Below the pieces are notes generated by a model, which was not told the DNA's origin, did not search any database, and saw only the letters and a program-made list of their open reading frames with translations. From Candidatus Kouleothrix ribensis (GTDB taxonomy: Bacteria; Chloroflexota; Chloroflexia; Chloroflexales; Roseiflexaceae): a stretch of DNA of 64,000 bases. Positions within the stretch are counted from its first letter, which is position 1; every line of letters begins with the position of its first letter. The position numbers and the translations under genes are program-made. This document shows positions 36,016 through 43,798 of the stretch, piece by piece. The stretch is from NCBI GenBank assembly GCA_016722075.1, contig JADKGW010000001.1, positions 1,612,001 through 1,676,000 of the forward strand, written 5' to 3'.

Positions 36016-36750
36016 TTAGGCCACGCTCTCGCCTGGCTTGAGCGCGATCACCTCGGTGTGGACGCCAAACTCCGCGATATGCTGGCGCAGCTGCTCGGGC
36101 GTGCCGTGTAGCAGTGGGAAGGTGCCGAAGTGGCCGGGGATGGCATACTTCGAGCGGATCAGCTTCAGCGCATACGCTGCCTGGCGCGGATCCATTGTGA
36201 AGTAGTCGCCGATCGGCAGGATGGTCAGGTCGGGCTGGTACAGGTCGCCGACGATCAGCATATCGTAGGTCACGGCTGTGTCGCCGGTGTGGTAGATCGT
36301 GAAGCCGTTCTCCATGCGCAGCACATAGCCCACCGCCTCGCCGAGCGGTACGATCGTGCCGTTATCGTTGTAGGTGCTGCTATGCGCGGCGGTCGTCATC
36401 GTGGCGTGAATGCCGGCTACTTGCACAGTGCCGCCCTTGTTGAAGCCGACAATGCGATCCTCGCCAACCCCTTGCGCCGTCAGCCACGATACTAGGTCGA
36501 ACATACAGACGATTTTGGCGTCGGTCAGCGTCGCCAGCGCGAGCAGGTCGGCGATGTGGTCGAAGTGGCCGTGCGTGATCAGGATTGCGTCGAGCCCCTC
36601 GCTGCGCACGCGCTGCTTCCAGGCGTCGGGGCAGGCTGGGTTGGTCTCAACCCACGAATCGATCAGGAGCTTTTTGCCCGTGGGTGTGGTGATGTGAAAT
36701 GTGCCGTGGCCAAGCCAGCTAATCGTTGTGTCGCGTCCAATCGATGCCAT
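36016..36750 (-). CDS. Metallo-beta-lactamase-fold hydrolase (UPF0173 type)
   Basis: A 244-residue protein with the zinc motif THGHFDH (H-x-H-x-D-H), then TTAAHSS, YHTGDTA (metal-bridging Asp) and IPGHFGTFP (last His), the layout of the UPF0173 metal-dependent hydrolases related to UlaG. The start is ATG 36750, with AAGGAGG 5 nt upstream; an open stretch further upstream belongs to the intergenic promoter region. The substrate is unknown. The gene stands alone, convergent with the PBP gene and divergent from trxA. Confidence 0.92.
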   Translation of the reverse strand: MASIGRDTTISWLGHGTFHITTPTGKKLLIDSWVETNPACPDAWKQRVRSEGLDAILITHGHFDHIADLLALATLTDAKIVCMFDLVSWLTAQGVGEDRIVGFNKGGTVQVAGIHATMTTAAHSSTYNDNGTIVPLGEAVGYVLRMENGFTIYHTGDTAVTYDMLIVGDLYQPDLTILPIGDYFTMDPRQAAYALKLIRSKYAIPGHFGTFPLLHGTPEQLRQHIAEFGVHTEVIALKPGESVA

Positions 36751-36911
36751 ACAGGCCTCCTTAGGGTTCATCGCAGAAACGATACTATACCGCTCTGCCG
36801 AAGGCTGCACACTGCCAACTCTGTGGGGCTTGCGAGGCGTTATGAAGGCACAGTACTGTTCATATAGTATAGCATACGCCGCATAGCGCCATATCAATAG
36901 CCAAAAGGAAG

Positions 36912-36939
36912 TTGACACGCGCCCGATTATGCGTATAAT
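36912..36939 (+). promoter_or_regulatory. Consensus promoter of trxA and the CsoR/CstR-type gene
   Basis: Perfect TTGACA (36912-36917), 16-bp spacer, perfect TATAAT (36934-36939). Such a strong promoter usually needs repression; the palindrome at 36946-36962 covers the predicted start site. Confidence 0.9.
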
Positions 36940-36945
36940 ATATGC

Positions 36946-36962
36946 ATACCCCCCGTGGGTAT
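36946..36962. promoter_or_regulatory. CsoR/CstR-type operator
   Basis: ATACCC-CCCGT-GGGTAT, a perfect 6-5-6 inverted repeat with a central C-tract. This is the style of site bound by CsoR-superfamily repressors. It begins 7 nt after the -10 box, so a bound repressor would block initiation. The repressor gene is the second gene of the operon, indicating autoregulation. Confidence 0.8.
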
Positions 36963-37009
36963 CCGCCCACTTCTACTAAAAGGGCACGGACGTACAAGGA
37001 GATTAGATC

Positions 37010-37336
37010 ATGGCCAAGCCTATTCCCGTCACCGATAGTGAGTTCGAGCAGAAGGTGCTCAAGTCAGAAGTACCTGTGGTCGTCGATTTTTGGGCGCCCT
37101 GGTGCGGTCCGTGCCGCGCAGTCGCGCCGATCCTCGATGAGCTGGCCGGCGAGTACGAGGGCCGTCTGACGATTGCCAAGGTCAACACCGATGAAGATTC
37201 GCAGTGGGCCAGCCAGCTGGGCATCATGGCCATCCCAACGATGGTCGTGTTCAAGAATGGCGAAGAGATCGGGCGCGTGCAGGGCGCGCGGCCGCGTGCG
37301 AATCTCAAGCAGGTATTCGATCAGATCATTGCATAA
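37010..37336 (+). CDS. trxA: Thioredoxin
   Basis: A 108-residue classical thioredoxin: VVDFWAPWCGPCRAVAP holds the redox pair CGPC, and MAIPTMVVF the cis-Pro loop. It reduces protein disulfides and can also reduce protein persulfides. AAGGAG lies 9 nt before the ATG. It is the first gene of a two-gene operon with a CsoR-superfamily repressor 15 nt downstream, behind a strong promoter with an operator. That is not the usual context of a housekeeping trxA and suggests induction by sulfur or metal stress. Confidence 0.95.
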   Translation: MAKPIPVTDSEFEQKVLKSEVPVVVDFWAPWCGPCRAVAPILDELAGEYEGRLTIAKVNTDEDSQWASQLGIMAIPTMVVFKNGEEIGRVQGARPRANLKQVFDQIIA

Positions 37337-37351
37337 GATGAGGCGATAGCT

Positions 37352-37648
37352 ATGTCGGAACCAAAATTGCCGGCGGCGTTGAACGGCCCGATCAGCGCTG
37401 GTACGCGCACGGAGGTATTGCTGCGCCTACGCCGGATCGAGGGCCAGGTGCGGGGTATCCACAAAATGATCGAAGATGATCGCGATTGCCGCGATGTGGT
37501 GGTGCAGCTCGCGGCGATCAAGGCTTCGATTGCCAGCCTCAACACGCTCGTGGCCGAGACATACGCACAAGAGTGCTTGTGCAACGCCGATCAGATCGGC
37601 TCATCGGATGTGACTGGCCTGCTCGACCTGCTGAAAGCGGCACGTTGA
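37352..37648 (+). CDS. CsoR/RcnR/FrmR/CstR-family repressor, Cys-Tyr-Cys sensor
   Basis: A 98-residue all-helical DUF156 repressor. RLRRIEGQVRGIHKMI is the family core. Aligned with the copper ligands of CsoR (Cys36, His61, Cys65 of the mycobacterial protein), it has Cys46, Tyr71 and Cys75 at identical spacings (+25 and +29), so the His ligand is missing. Two cysteines without the His is the pattern of CstR persulfide sensors. An extra Cys77 follows. The pairing with thioredoxin favours reactive-sulfur sensing over copper sensing, but this is inference. It is likely autoregulated through the palindrome at 36946-36962. Confidence 0.9.
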   Translation: MSEPKLPAALNGPISAGTRTEVLLRLRRIEGQVRGIHKMIEDDRDCRDVVVQLAAIKASIASLNTLVAETYAQECLCNADQIGSSDVTGLLDLLKAAR

Positions 37649-37678
37649 CAGCCCGGCGCTTACGCCACCCTGCTGTTC

Positions 37679-37713
37679 AGTGGAGGAGCCTCGGCTTCTC
37701 CACTTAGTTTTCC
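37679..37713 (+). terminator. Intrinsic terminator of the trxA-repressor operon
   Basis: AGTGGAGGAGCC and GGCTTCTCCACT form a 12-bp stem (one G-T pair) with TC at the tip, then TAGTTTT. The T-run lies in the last codons of the convergent SDR gene. Confidence 0.85.
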
Positions 37714-38504
37714 CCCGTGTTCGCCTCATCCTCCCAGCTGAACGAGCGTGCCAGCAGCCAGTCGGCCAAGCCTGGCAGCAGCAGGCTCACGCCAATCGTC
37801 AGCCGATCACGCAGCGTGACATACGCGACGCGTGGCTCGCGTATGGCTGCGCGCAGGATGGCCTGGCCCACCTGCTCGGGGCTGGCAGCGCGTGGATTGA
37901 CCCTGCGCTGCTCGTGCCCGCTGCCAAGCCGGTGCGCGGTAAATTCGGTGCGGGTTGTGCCTGGCCGCACCAGTGTGACAGCCACGCCACTGCCGCGTAG
38001 CTCCATGCGCAGCGCCTCGGTCAGCCGGTCGAGCGCAGCTTTAGCGGCAGCATAGCCACCCAGGTAAGGCAGCGCGCGCAGGCCCACCACCGACGAGACG
38101 AAGATCAGCTGGCCGCGCCCGTGCCGGCGCAGATGCGGCAGCGCCGCCTGCGTAAGCGCAAGCGGGCCAAACAGATCGACCGCCAGGGCTTGCTGAAAAT
38201 CGCTGGCACGCAGCGTGCCCACCGGCGCCGCCAGGCCCACCCCGGCGTTATTGATGATGATATCGATCCCACCGAAGCTTGCTACCGCCTGATCGACCAG
38301 GTTGCGCACCGCGCGCGGGTCGGCCACATTGGTGGGGACCACGAGCGTTGGCCCAGGCAGGCTGCGCGCAAGCGCCTGCAGCCGCGCGTGATTGCGTGCT
38401 GCCAACACCAGGCGCGCACCAGCCTGCGAGAAGACGCGCGCAGTCGCCGCACCAATGCCGGCCGACGCACCAGTGATGATGACAACATTGTCGTGTGGAT
38501 TCAT
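37704..38504 (-). CDS. Short-chain dehydrogenase/reductase
   Basis: A 266-residue classical SDR: IITGASAGIGAA (NAD(P)-binding TGxxxGxG), INNAGVG (NNAG), SSVVG with catalytic Ser, and YAAAK (Tyr-x3-Lys) in LGGYAAAKAALDRL. ARNH after the second strand suggests NADP(H). The C-terminal tail after residue 225 is hydrophobic and basic (IGVSLLLPGLADWLLAR) and could associate with membrane, as in DltE/retinol-dehydrogenase-like SDRs. ATG 38504 follows AGAAGG. Substrate unknown. Confidence 0.92.
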   Translation of the reverse strand: MNPHDNVVIITGASAGIGAATARVFSQAGARLVLAARNHARLQALARSLPGPTLVVPTNVADPRAVRNLVDQAVASFGGIDIIINNAGVGLAAPVGTLRASDFQQALAVDLFGPLALTQAALPHLRRHGRGQLIFVSSVVGLRALPYLGGYAAAKAALDRLTEALRMELRGSGVAVTLVRPGTTRTEFTAHRLGSGHEQRRVNPRAASPEQVGQAILRAAIREPRVAYVTLRDRLTIGVSLLLPGLADWLLARSFSWEDEANTGEN

Positions 38505-38543
38505 GGCCTTCTTTTCGCGAAGCGGGGTTTTCACAGCGCTGTA

Positions 38544-41366
38544 TTATACCGCCATTCGCTCCAACGGCTCGCGCACAGCTGCCGCCGGCCCGGCCGAGCG
38601 AGCTGATCGCTGGAGATCGGCAGGTGCAGCCTGGGGCGCGCGCACCTTACGGGCTATCTCGTGCGCCGAGTTTGTAATCAGCTGCACACCCTCGCGCTCG
38701 ACAATCCGCAAGAAGGTAGCGGCAATCAGCGGGTCGAACTGCTTGCCCGACTGCTGCCGCACTTCGATCAGGACATGATCGGGCACCATGCCTTTGTGAT
38801 ATGGCCGATCCGATGCCATCGCCTCGACCGAGTCGCAGACGTTCAAGATGCGTGCCAGCAGTGGGATCGCCTCACCCGATAACCCCTCGGGGTAGCCGGC
38901 GCCGTCCCAGCGCTCGTGGTGGTAGCGCACAAATGGGGCCAGGTGGCGTAAGCCCTGGCATGCCTCGAGGAACTCGGCCCCAAGCACCGAGTGTGTCTTG
39001 ATCTGCGTATACTCGTCAGTGCTCAGCTTGCCGGGCTTGTTCAGAATCTCTTCGGGAATGCCGAGCTTGCCGATATCGTGCAGCAGGCCGGCCTGGAACA
39101 CGTGGTTCTGTTGATCCAGGCTCATGTTCAGCTCGCGCGCGATCAGCAGGGCATAATCGGCCACCTTGCCGGCATGCCCCGATGCATACGGGTCGCGCGC
39201 GTCGATGATCTTGGCAAGTGTAAGAAAGAGTTCGTCGTTCAGCTGGTGGATCGATTGGCTGGCACTCGCGATCTCGGCATTTGCGCGCTGTAGCTCCTGG
39301 TTCATGCGCTTGAGCTCGCGCATGCTGCCGGCGGTGCGCTCGGTATACTGCTTCTGAGCGAAGCGCATCATCAGCACCGGCAGTGTGAATACGAGCACGC
39401 CCACCACGCCCATGCTGGCATAGGCGATGCCAAGAAATAGGCCCATGACACATAAGGCCAGGTAGTGGCCGCCCAGCCAACCGAACTGCTCGCGCCACTG
39501 TACATGCGGCCTTGTGCCATTTGCCAGGCTCATAAAGGTTGCGAACAGGCCGCTCTCGATCATGTAGTGCGCCGCCCCAGCCACGCTCATCGTTACGATC
39601 AGCACAGGAAGCGAGGTGATCGTCAGCGGCACATTGACCATGTGGAAGGCAAACACAGGCACCGTACCACCAAGCATGTGTGTGGCCCAGTTGAATGCGG
39701 TTTTGTAGGGCGCAGGCCGGCGCAGCAGGTAGTGAACCAGGACGATCGCGGTGCTCACCACCATCACGCCGGGGATGCCCGCGATCAGCGCAACTGCGAA
39801 CACCAGCGCGACCGAGACGGAGAAGGTTGTGTCGTCGTAGACGTTGATCTGCAGCAGCTCGGCCACCAGTGCCAGCACCGTCAGCAGGAAGATCGCCGGC
39901 AGGTCGAGCGGGCCGGCACGTAGCAGCCCCCAGGTTGCCACACCGATCCCGGCCGCGACTACGCCGCTGACAAAGAGCGCCAGCCGCCGGCGATTGGCCG
40001 CATCGGGTGGCGGCGTTGCCATGTGATGCGCCTGAACGTGTGCGGGCGCCACAAGCGGCTCAGCAGTGGTGAGCGGCTGGATGGGCGGTTCAGCAGCAGC
40101 CAGCTCGGCATGCTCGGTAGCCGGCGCGTAGACACCACGCGTATCGTGCTGCATTTGTTCGATCGTCAGCGAGTGGGGTACATCGGCGGTGTACACCACG
40201 CGGTTCCGGCCGGCCAGCTTGGCCTGGTACACCGCGACATCGGCGGCATGGATCAGATCGGTGGTGGAGCTGGCATCCTGCGGCAGGCATGCCACGCCAA
40301 TGCTGAGTGTTGCGTGGATTGGTGTTGGGCTGGTGCTGACCGAAAAAGCCGCCGCGTCGATCGCAGCGCGTAGCCGCTCGGCCAGATCACGCGCGGCCGC
40401 CGGGCCAACTTCGGGCAGCACAATGCAAAACTCCTCGCCGCCAAAACGGCCGGCGATGTCGTACTTGCGAATGGTTGTGCGGATGATCTGGCCAATGCCG
40501 GCCAGCACTGCGTCGCCAGCCAGGTGGCCATATGTATTATTGATATTCCGCATCAGGTCAATGTCGGCTACTAGCAGGGCCAGTGGGCGCTCGAAGCGCT
40601 GCGCGCGGTCGAATTCGTCGAAGAATACCTTGTTAAAGTAACGCGCGTTCAGCAGCCCGGTTTTGGTATCGGTCTGCGCCTCGCGCTTCAGCTGCGGCAC
40701 GGTGAGTGCGCGGTAGATCAGCACGATTGGCGAGAGTACCGGCAGGATCAGCCAGGGATTCAATGCCCAGAAGACAGCGACGATATAGCCCAGGCACAGA
40801 TTGATGAAATCGGGCAAGAGATGCTCGACCTCGAGCACACGCGACTCTTGCCACGAGATGCCGCGTGCCAGCACCAGCGCAAGGCCAACCAGTACGTGGT
40901 TGAGCAACACGTAGGCCAGCGCGGCCAGTGTGGCCGCCAGCATCGGCGAGGCCGCCCCGGTCATATCGGTGTACACCAGCAGCTGGCCATGCAGCTGCCG
41001 CGCCGTGATACCCGCGATGATATGCGTACTAATATTGAATGGCTGAATATACCAGGCACGCAGGTGTGCGCTACGCAGCAGTCGCTCTTTTGCCCACTCG
41101 ATCAGGTGCGGCAGTATGGCGAGCAGCACGAAGAGTGCCGGGGGCAGTAGCAGCACCCCGGCAAACAGAAAGATCATGCTGGGATAGTACGATTGCCGGT
41201 TGGGGGCCTCGGCCTCGAAGAGGTGCGATACGGTCGTGATCGCAACCAGGATGGCCAGCATGACCAGCTGTGCTACCAGTGGTGGGCCGGCCTGCCACGC
41301 GCTCCACGAGAGTGCGGCCGCAAGCACGAACACACCCCAGATGTACGCCCAGGCGAGCTTAGACAT
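38544..41366 (-). CDS. Membrane-bound diguanylate cyclase/HD-GYP phosphodiesterase hybrid
   Basis: A 940-residue protein. Order: membrane module 1 (about residues 1-225, six or more helices), a GGDEF domain (about 235-400) with active site RFGGEEF and an intact inhibitory I-site RKYD five residues before it, a Pro/Ala linker, and membrane module 2 (about 460-680, MASE-like). A coiled coil (MRELKRMNQELQRANAEIAS) and a C-terminal HD-GYP domain follow with HDIGKLGIPEEI and HHERWDGAGYPEGL. Both c-di-GMP synthesis and hydrolysis motifs look intact. ATG 41366 (GGAG 8 nt upstream) avoids overlap with the protease gene; an earlier in-frame GTG at 41420 is less likely. Confidence 0.93.
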   Translation of the reverse strand: MSKLAWAYIWGVFVLAAALSWSAWQAGPPLVAQLVMLAILVAITTVSHLFEAEAPNRQSYYPSMIFLFAGVLLLPPALFVLLAILPHLIEWAKERLLRSAHLRAWYIQPFNISTHIIAGITARQLHGQLLVYTDMTGAASPMLAATLAALAYVLLNHVLVGLALVLARGISWQESRVLEVEHLLPDFINLCLGYIVAVFWALNPWLILPVLSPIVLIYRALTVPQLKREAQTDTKTGLLNARYFNKVFFDEFDRAQRFERPLALLVADIDLMRNINNTYGHLAGDAVLAGIGQIIRTTIRKYDIAGRFGGEEFCIVLPEVGPAAARDLAERLRAAIDAAAFSVSTSPTPIHATLSIGVACLPQDASSTTDLIHAADVAVYQAKLAGRNRVVYTADVPHSLTIEQMQHDTRGVYAPATEHAELAAAEPPIQPLTTAEPLVAPAHVQAHHMATPPPDAANRRRLALFVSGVVAAGIGVATWGLLRAGPLDLPAIFLLTVLALVAELLQINVYDDTTFSVSVALVFAVALIAGIPGVMVVSTAIVLVHYLLRRPAPYKTAFNWATHMLGGTVPVFAFHMVNVPLTITSLPVLIVTMSVAGAAHYMIESGLFATFMSLANGTRPHVQWREQFGWLGGHYLALCVMGLFLGIAYASMGVVGVLVFTLPVLMMRFAQKQYTERTAGSMRELKRMNQELQRANAEIASASQSIHQLNDELFLTLAKIIDARDPYASGHAGKVADYALLIARELNMSLDQQNHVFQAGLLHDIGKLGIPEEILNKPGKLSTDEYTQIKTHSVLGAEFLEACQGLRHLAPFVRYHHERWDGAGYPEGLSGEAIPLLARILNVCDSVEAMASDRPYHKGMVPDHVLIEVRQQSGKQFDPLIAATFLRIVEREGVQLITNSAHEIARKVRAPQAAPADLQRSARSAGPAAAVREPLERMAV

Positions 41367-41416
41367 GGTTGAACTCCAGATTGAGTTGGCGACCGGCACC
41401 ACAGTGCCCGGTAGGT

Positions 41417-42964
41417 TCACTCACCCCAGTAATCGCTATTCCAGTTAACACTATTCCAGTTGACGCTATTCCAGTTAACACTATTCCAGTTCACACTATT
41501 CCAGTTGACGCTATTCCAGTTGAAGCCGTTGTCCGTATTAGCGTCGCCCCAGAGTGCCCGGCTGATCGGTATATTGGTGTTGGCGCTGGCAGTCGTGCTG
41601 CCATTGACGGCCGCATAGATATCGAGATAGCCAGCGCCGGCTGAGTGGCGGCTATAGCCGGCCCAGCCCGTATTGGCAGTCGCCATCAGGCGATACTTGA
41701 CCTGATCGGGTGTGAGGGCCGGCTCGTCCTGTAAGAGCAGGGCTGCAGCGGCGGCGACCATCGGCGCCGACACCGACGTGCCCGACATGCGGAAGTAGAC
41801 TCGACTGACGATATTGCCGGGGTGGTGCGCGGGCATACCGCGCTGGCGCCCACCTAGCAGGCTTACGATATTCTTGCCAGGCGCCACCAGATCGGGTTTG
41901 TCGAAGCCATCGCTGGTGCGGCCATACGCCGAGAACGATGCAACGCGATCGTCGGCCAGGGTCGCGGTATCACGGTCGTCGGTTGCGCCGACTGTAATCA
42001 CGAATGGGTCGTTCGCAGGCGGATAGATCGCATCGGCGCCGCGGTTCCCGGCGGAGGTAACCACCACGATCCCGTTGATCCAGAGGATCTCGGCGGCCGC
42101 ATCGATCGGGTTGGTGTGGTATGATTCGGCTTCAGCGCTGTTGATCGAGATATTCACTACGCGGATGTTGTAGATGGTCTTATGCTGCAAAATCCACTGT
42201 AGGCCCTGCACGACGCTCTTGGCGGTGCCGACGCCTTCGTTTCGATCATCGCTGACCTTCACGTTGATCAGGTTTACCCTGGGTGCTACGCCGATATACT
42301 GGCCGTTCGAGGCGTAGCCGTTGCCGCCAATTATGCCGGCGATGTGCGTCCCATGGCCGTACCCGTCGGAGGTGGTCTGATTCAGACCGTTGTGAAAGGC
42401 CACATTGGCGACCACACGGCTTACACCCGACGGCGCAAGCAGGTCGTTCTTCAGATTAATGCCGCTGTCGACAACTGCGACGCCAATGCCCTGGCCCTGC
42501 AGGCCGCCGGCCCACACCTGGTTGGCATGAATGGCGTAGATGTAGTTGTTCACCAGGTTAGCCGCGCTCACGCACGAGCTGCACACGGCGCTCTCGACCG
42601 GCGCGTCGCGCGAAACCCAGGCGACACTGGCAAGCCGCGCCAGGCCAGTGATCTGCTGGGCAGGTAGCTCGGCAGCGAAGCCATTGATGATCGGGAGGTT
42701 GGATGTGACGGTGCCGCCGCGCTCGGCAACCCAGCGCTCGGCCGATTGATCGGCCACGAGCGTGCGCACGATGACGGATACGCGGCTGGCAGGTTGGCGC
42801 GTGGCCATGGCCAGCAGGGTGCTATCGGCGCGGAGTGGCCCGGCCACGCGTGGTAGTGCCGGCACATGCGCAAGTACCGCCGCAACCAGCGCAAAGGCGA
42901 TCAGCAGGCGGTTGATATTGATCACATTCGATCTGCGCATGGTGTGTGTGGTGTCATCGAGCAT
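41417..42964 (-). CDS. Secreted S8 subtilisin-like protease with NSVNW tail repeats
   Basis: A 515-residue protein. Hydrophobic signal segment (LLIAFALVAAVLAHVPAL), I9-like propeptide (residues 60-120), and catalytic domain with Asp166 (VVDSG), His204 (GHGTHIAG), oxyanion Asn307 (SAGN) and Ser397 (MSGTSVSAP). The end holds five perfect NSVNW pentapeptides (residues 484-508) and finishes NSDYWGE. Cys128 and Cys131 form a CxxC in front of the catalytic domain. AGGAG lies 7 nt before ATG 42964. The tail repeats are encoded by 15-bp DNA repeats and may be a surface or maturation tag. Confidence 0.95.
   Translation of the reverse strand: MLDDTTHTMRRSNVININRLLIAFALVAAVLAHVPALPRVAGPLRADSTLLAMATRQPASRVSVIVRTLVADQSAERWVAERGGTVTSNLPIINGFAAELPAQQITGLARLASVAWVSRDAPVESAVCSSCVSAANLVNNYIYAIHANQVWAGGLQGQGIGVAVVDSGINLKNDLLAPSGVSRVVANVAFHNGLNQTTSDGYGHGTHIAGIIGGNGYASNGQYIGVAPRVNLINVKVSDDRNEGVGTAKSVVQGLQWILQHKTIYNIRVVNISINSAEAESYHTNPIDAAAEILWINGIVVVTSAGNRGADAIYPPANDPFVITVGATDDRDTATLADDRVASFSAYGRTSDGFDKPDLVAPGKNIVSLLGGRQRGMPAHHPGNIVSRVYFRMSGTSVSAPMVAAAAALLLQDEPALTPDQVKYRLMATANTGWAGYSRHSAGAGYLDIYAAVNGSTTASANTNIPISRALWGDANTDNGFNWNSVNWNSVNWNSVNWNSVNWNSVNWNSDYWGE
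41422..41530. repeat. 15-bp in-frame repeats encoding NSVNW
   Basis: Tandem units like CTATTCCAGTTAACA and CTATTCCAGTTGACG on the plus strand encode the protease tail. Unit differences are at third codon positions, indicating selection for the peptide rather than recent slippage alone. Confidence 0.85.
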
Positions 42965-43324
42965 GGAAGACTCCTGATTCTGCGCATATGCGCAATAGCC
43001 TCGCGACGCGCTATACGGGTATGCTAATCGAGCGAACTGCCGTGTGCTTGCGATCGAAAGCGCGATACAGGGCGCTAACTATGGTGCTACAGGGCACACA
43101 TCAGAGTGATTTTCGCATCGATTATTTCTGTTATAGAAATAATAGCGCGGCATGGCCACAAAAGATATGGCTAACGGGTTGGTAGTTGTGGGAATGTAAC
43201 CGACCGCTGGTTGGCAGCGGCAAGCATGCTTGCGGCCGGCCGGGTAGCCGGGGGTAGCCCGGCCGGCGCGCAATGCCCTGGTATAGCACTGGGTGAATTG
43301 AGCAAGCGGGGGAGCCGACAGGGG
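42965..43324. other. Gene-free gap with palindromes
   Basis: No credible gene. It holds a perfect 8-bp inverted repeat ATTATTTC-N7-GAAATAAT (43121-43143), roughly 160 nt upstream of the protease start, an operator candidate for that gene. It also holds a perfect 14-nt palindrome GCAAGCATGCTTGC (43220-43233) and a hairpin at 43235-43267. Confidence 0.6.
43235..43267 (-). terminator. GC-rich hairpin after ferredoxin gene
   Basis: GCCGGCCGGG and CCCGGCCGGC pair perfectly with a 13-nt loop, 57 nt downstream of the ferredoxin stop on the minus strand. No T-run. Confidence 0.45.
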
Positions 43325-43582
43325 TCAGCCGAGGGTGCAGCGCGGTGCCGGCGGGGCGAACACGATTGCAAAAGGCCGGCCGATCGCGCCGACAGGGCAA
43401 TACGACTCGCAAACCTCGCAGAAGGTACAGTCGGCCGGGCGCACGATCGTGGCTTTGCCGGCATACACCTCGACGGCATTCGTGGGGCAGAGCTGCTCGC
43501 ACAGGCCACAGCCGGTGCAACGGTTACGATCGATCAGTGGAAGTGCGCTGTCGAAATGATTCGTGGTCACAGGCTTCACCAT
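43325..43582 (-). CDS. Two-cluster 4Fe-4S ferredoxin-like protein
   Basis: An 85-residue protein with two clusters: CTGCGLCEQLCP (C-x2-C-x2-C-x3-C-P) and CTFCEVCESYCP (same spacing). The N terminus is short; ATG 43582 was chosen over an upstream in-frame start for its GGTGGG site. It lies 216 nt downstream of nirK on the same strand with hairpins between, so co-transcription is uncertain. It could carry electrons in the cytoplasm. A direct role in nitrite reduction is doubtful because NirK is extracytoplasmic. Length and cluster spacing fit bacterial 2[4Fe-4S] proteins. Confidence 0.85.
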   Translation of the reverse strand: MVKPVTTNHFDSALPLIDRNRCTGCGLCEQLCPTNAVEVYAGKATIVRPADCTFCEVCESYCPVGAIGRPFAIVFAPPAPRCTLG

Positions 43583-43752
43583 CCCACCAGTGCCCGGCCG
43601 CACCGCGCCAGAAACACATACGCTATGGGCCTACTCGGGTTGCCGATACCTGGCAGTGTACCAGCGTTTGCCCTGGTATGGTAGGGGTACGATCGGCGCG
43701 TTGTAGAATCTTCACCAAATCAATCACGATCCATCGTCGGCTGGCGGATCGC

Positions 43753-43789
43753 CATGGGCAGGCACCATGATGTAAGGGGCCTGCCCATG
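43753..43789 (-). terminator. Hairpin after nirK
   Basis: CATGGGCAGG and CCTGCCCATG pair perfectly with a 17-nt loop, 10 nt beyond the nirK stop. Not followed by a T-run on the minus strand; a second inverted repeat TACCAG-N8-CTGGTA is at 43659-43678. Confidence 0.45.
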
Positions 43790-43798
43790 ACGGGTGTG

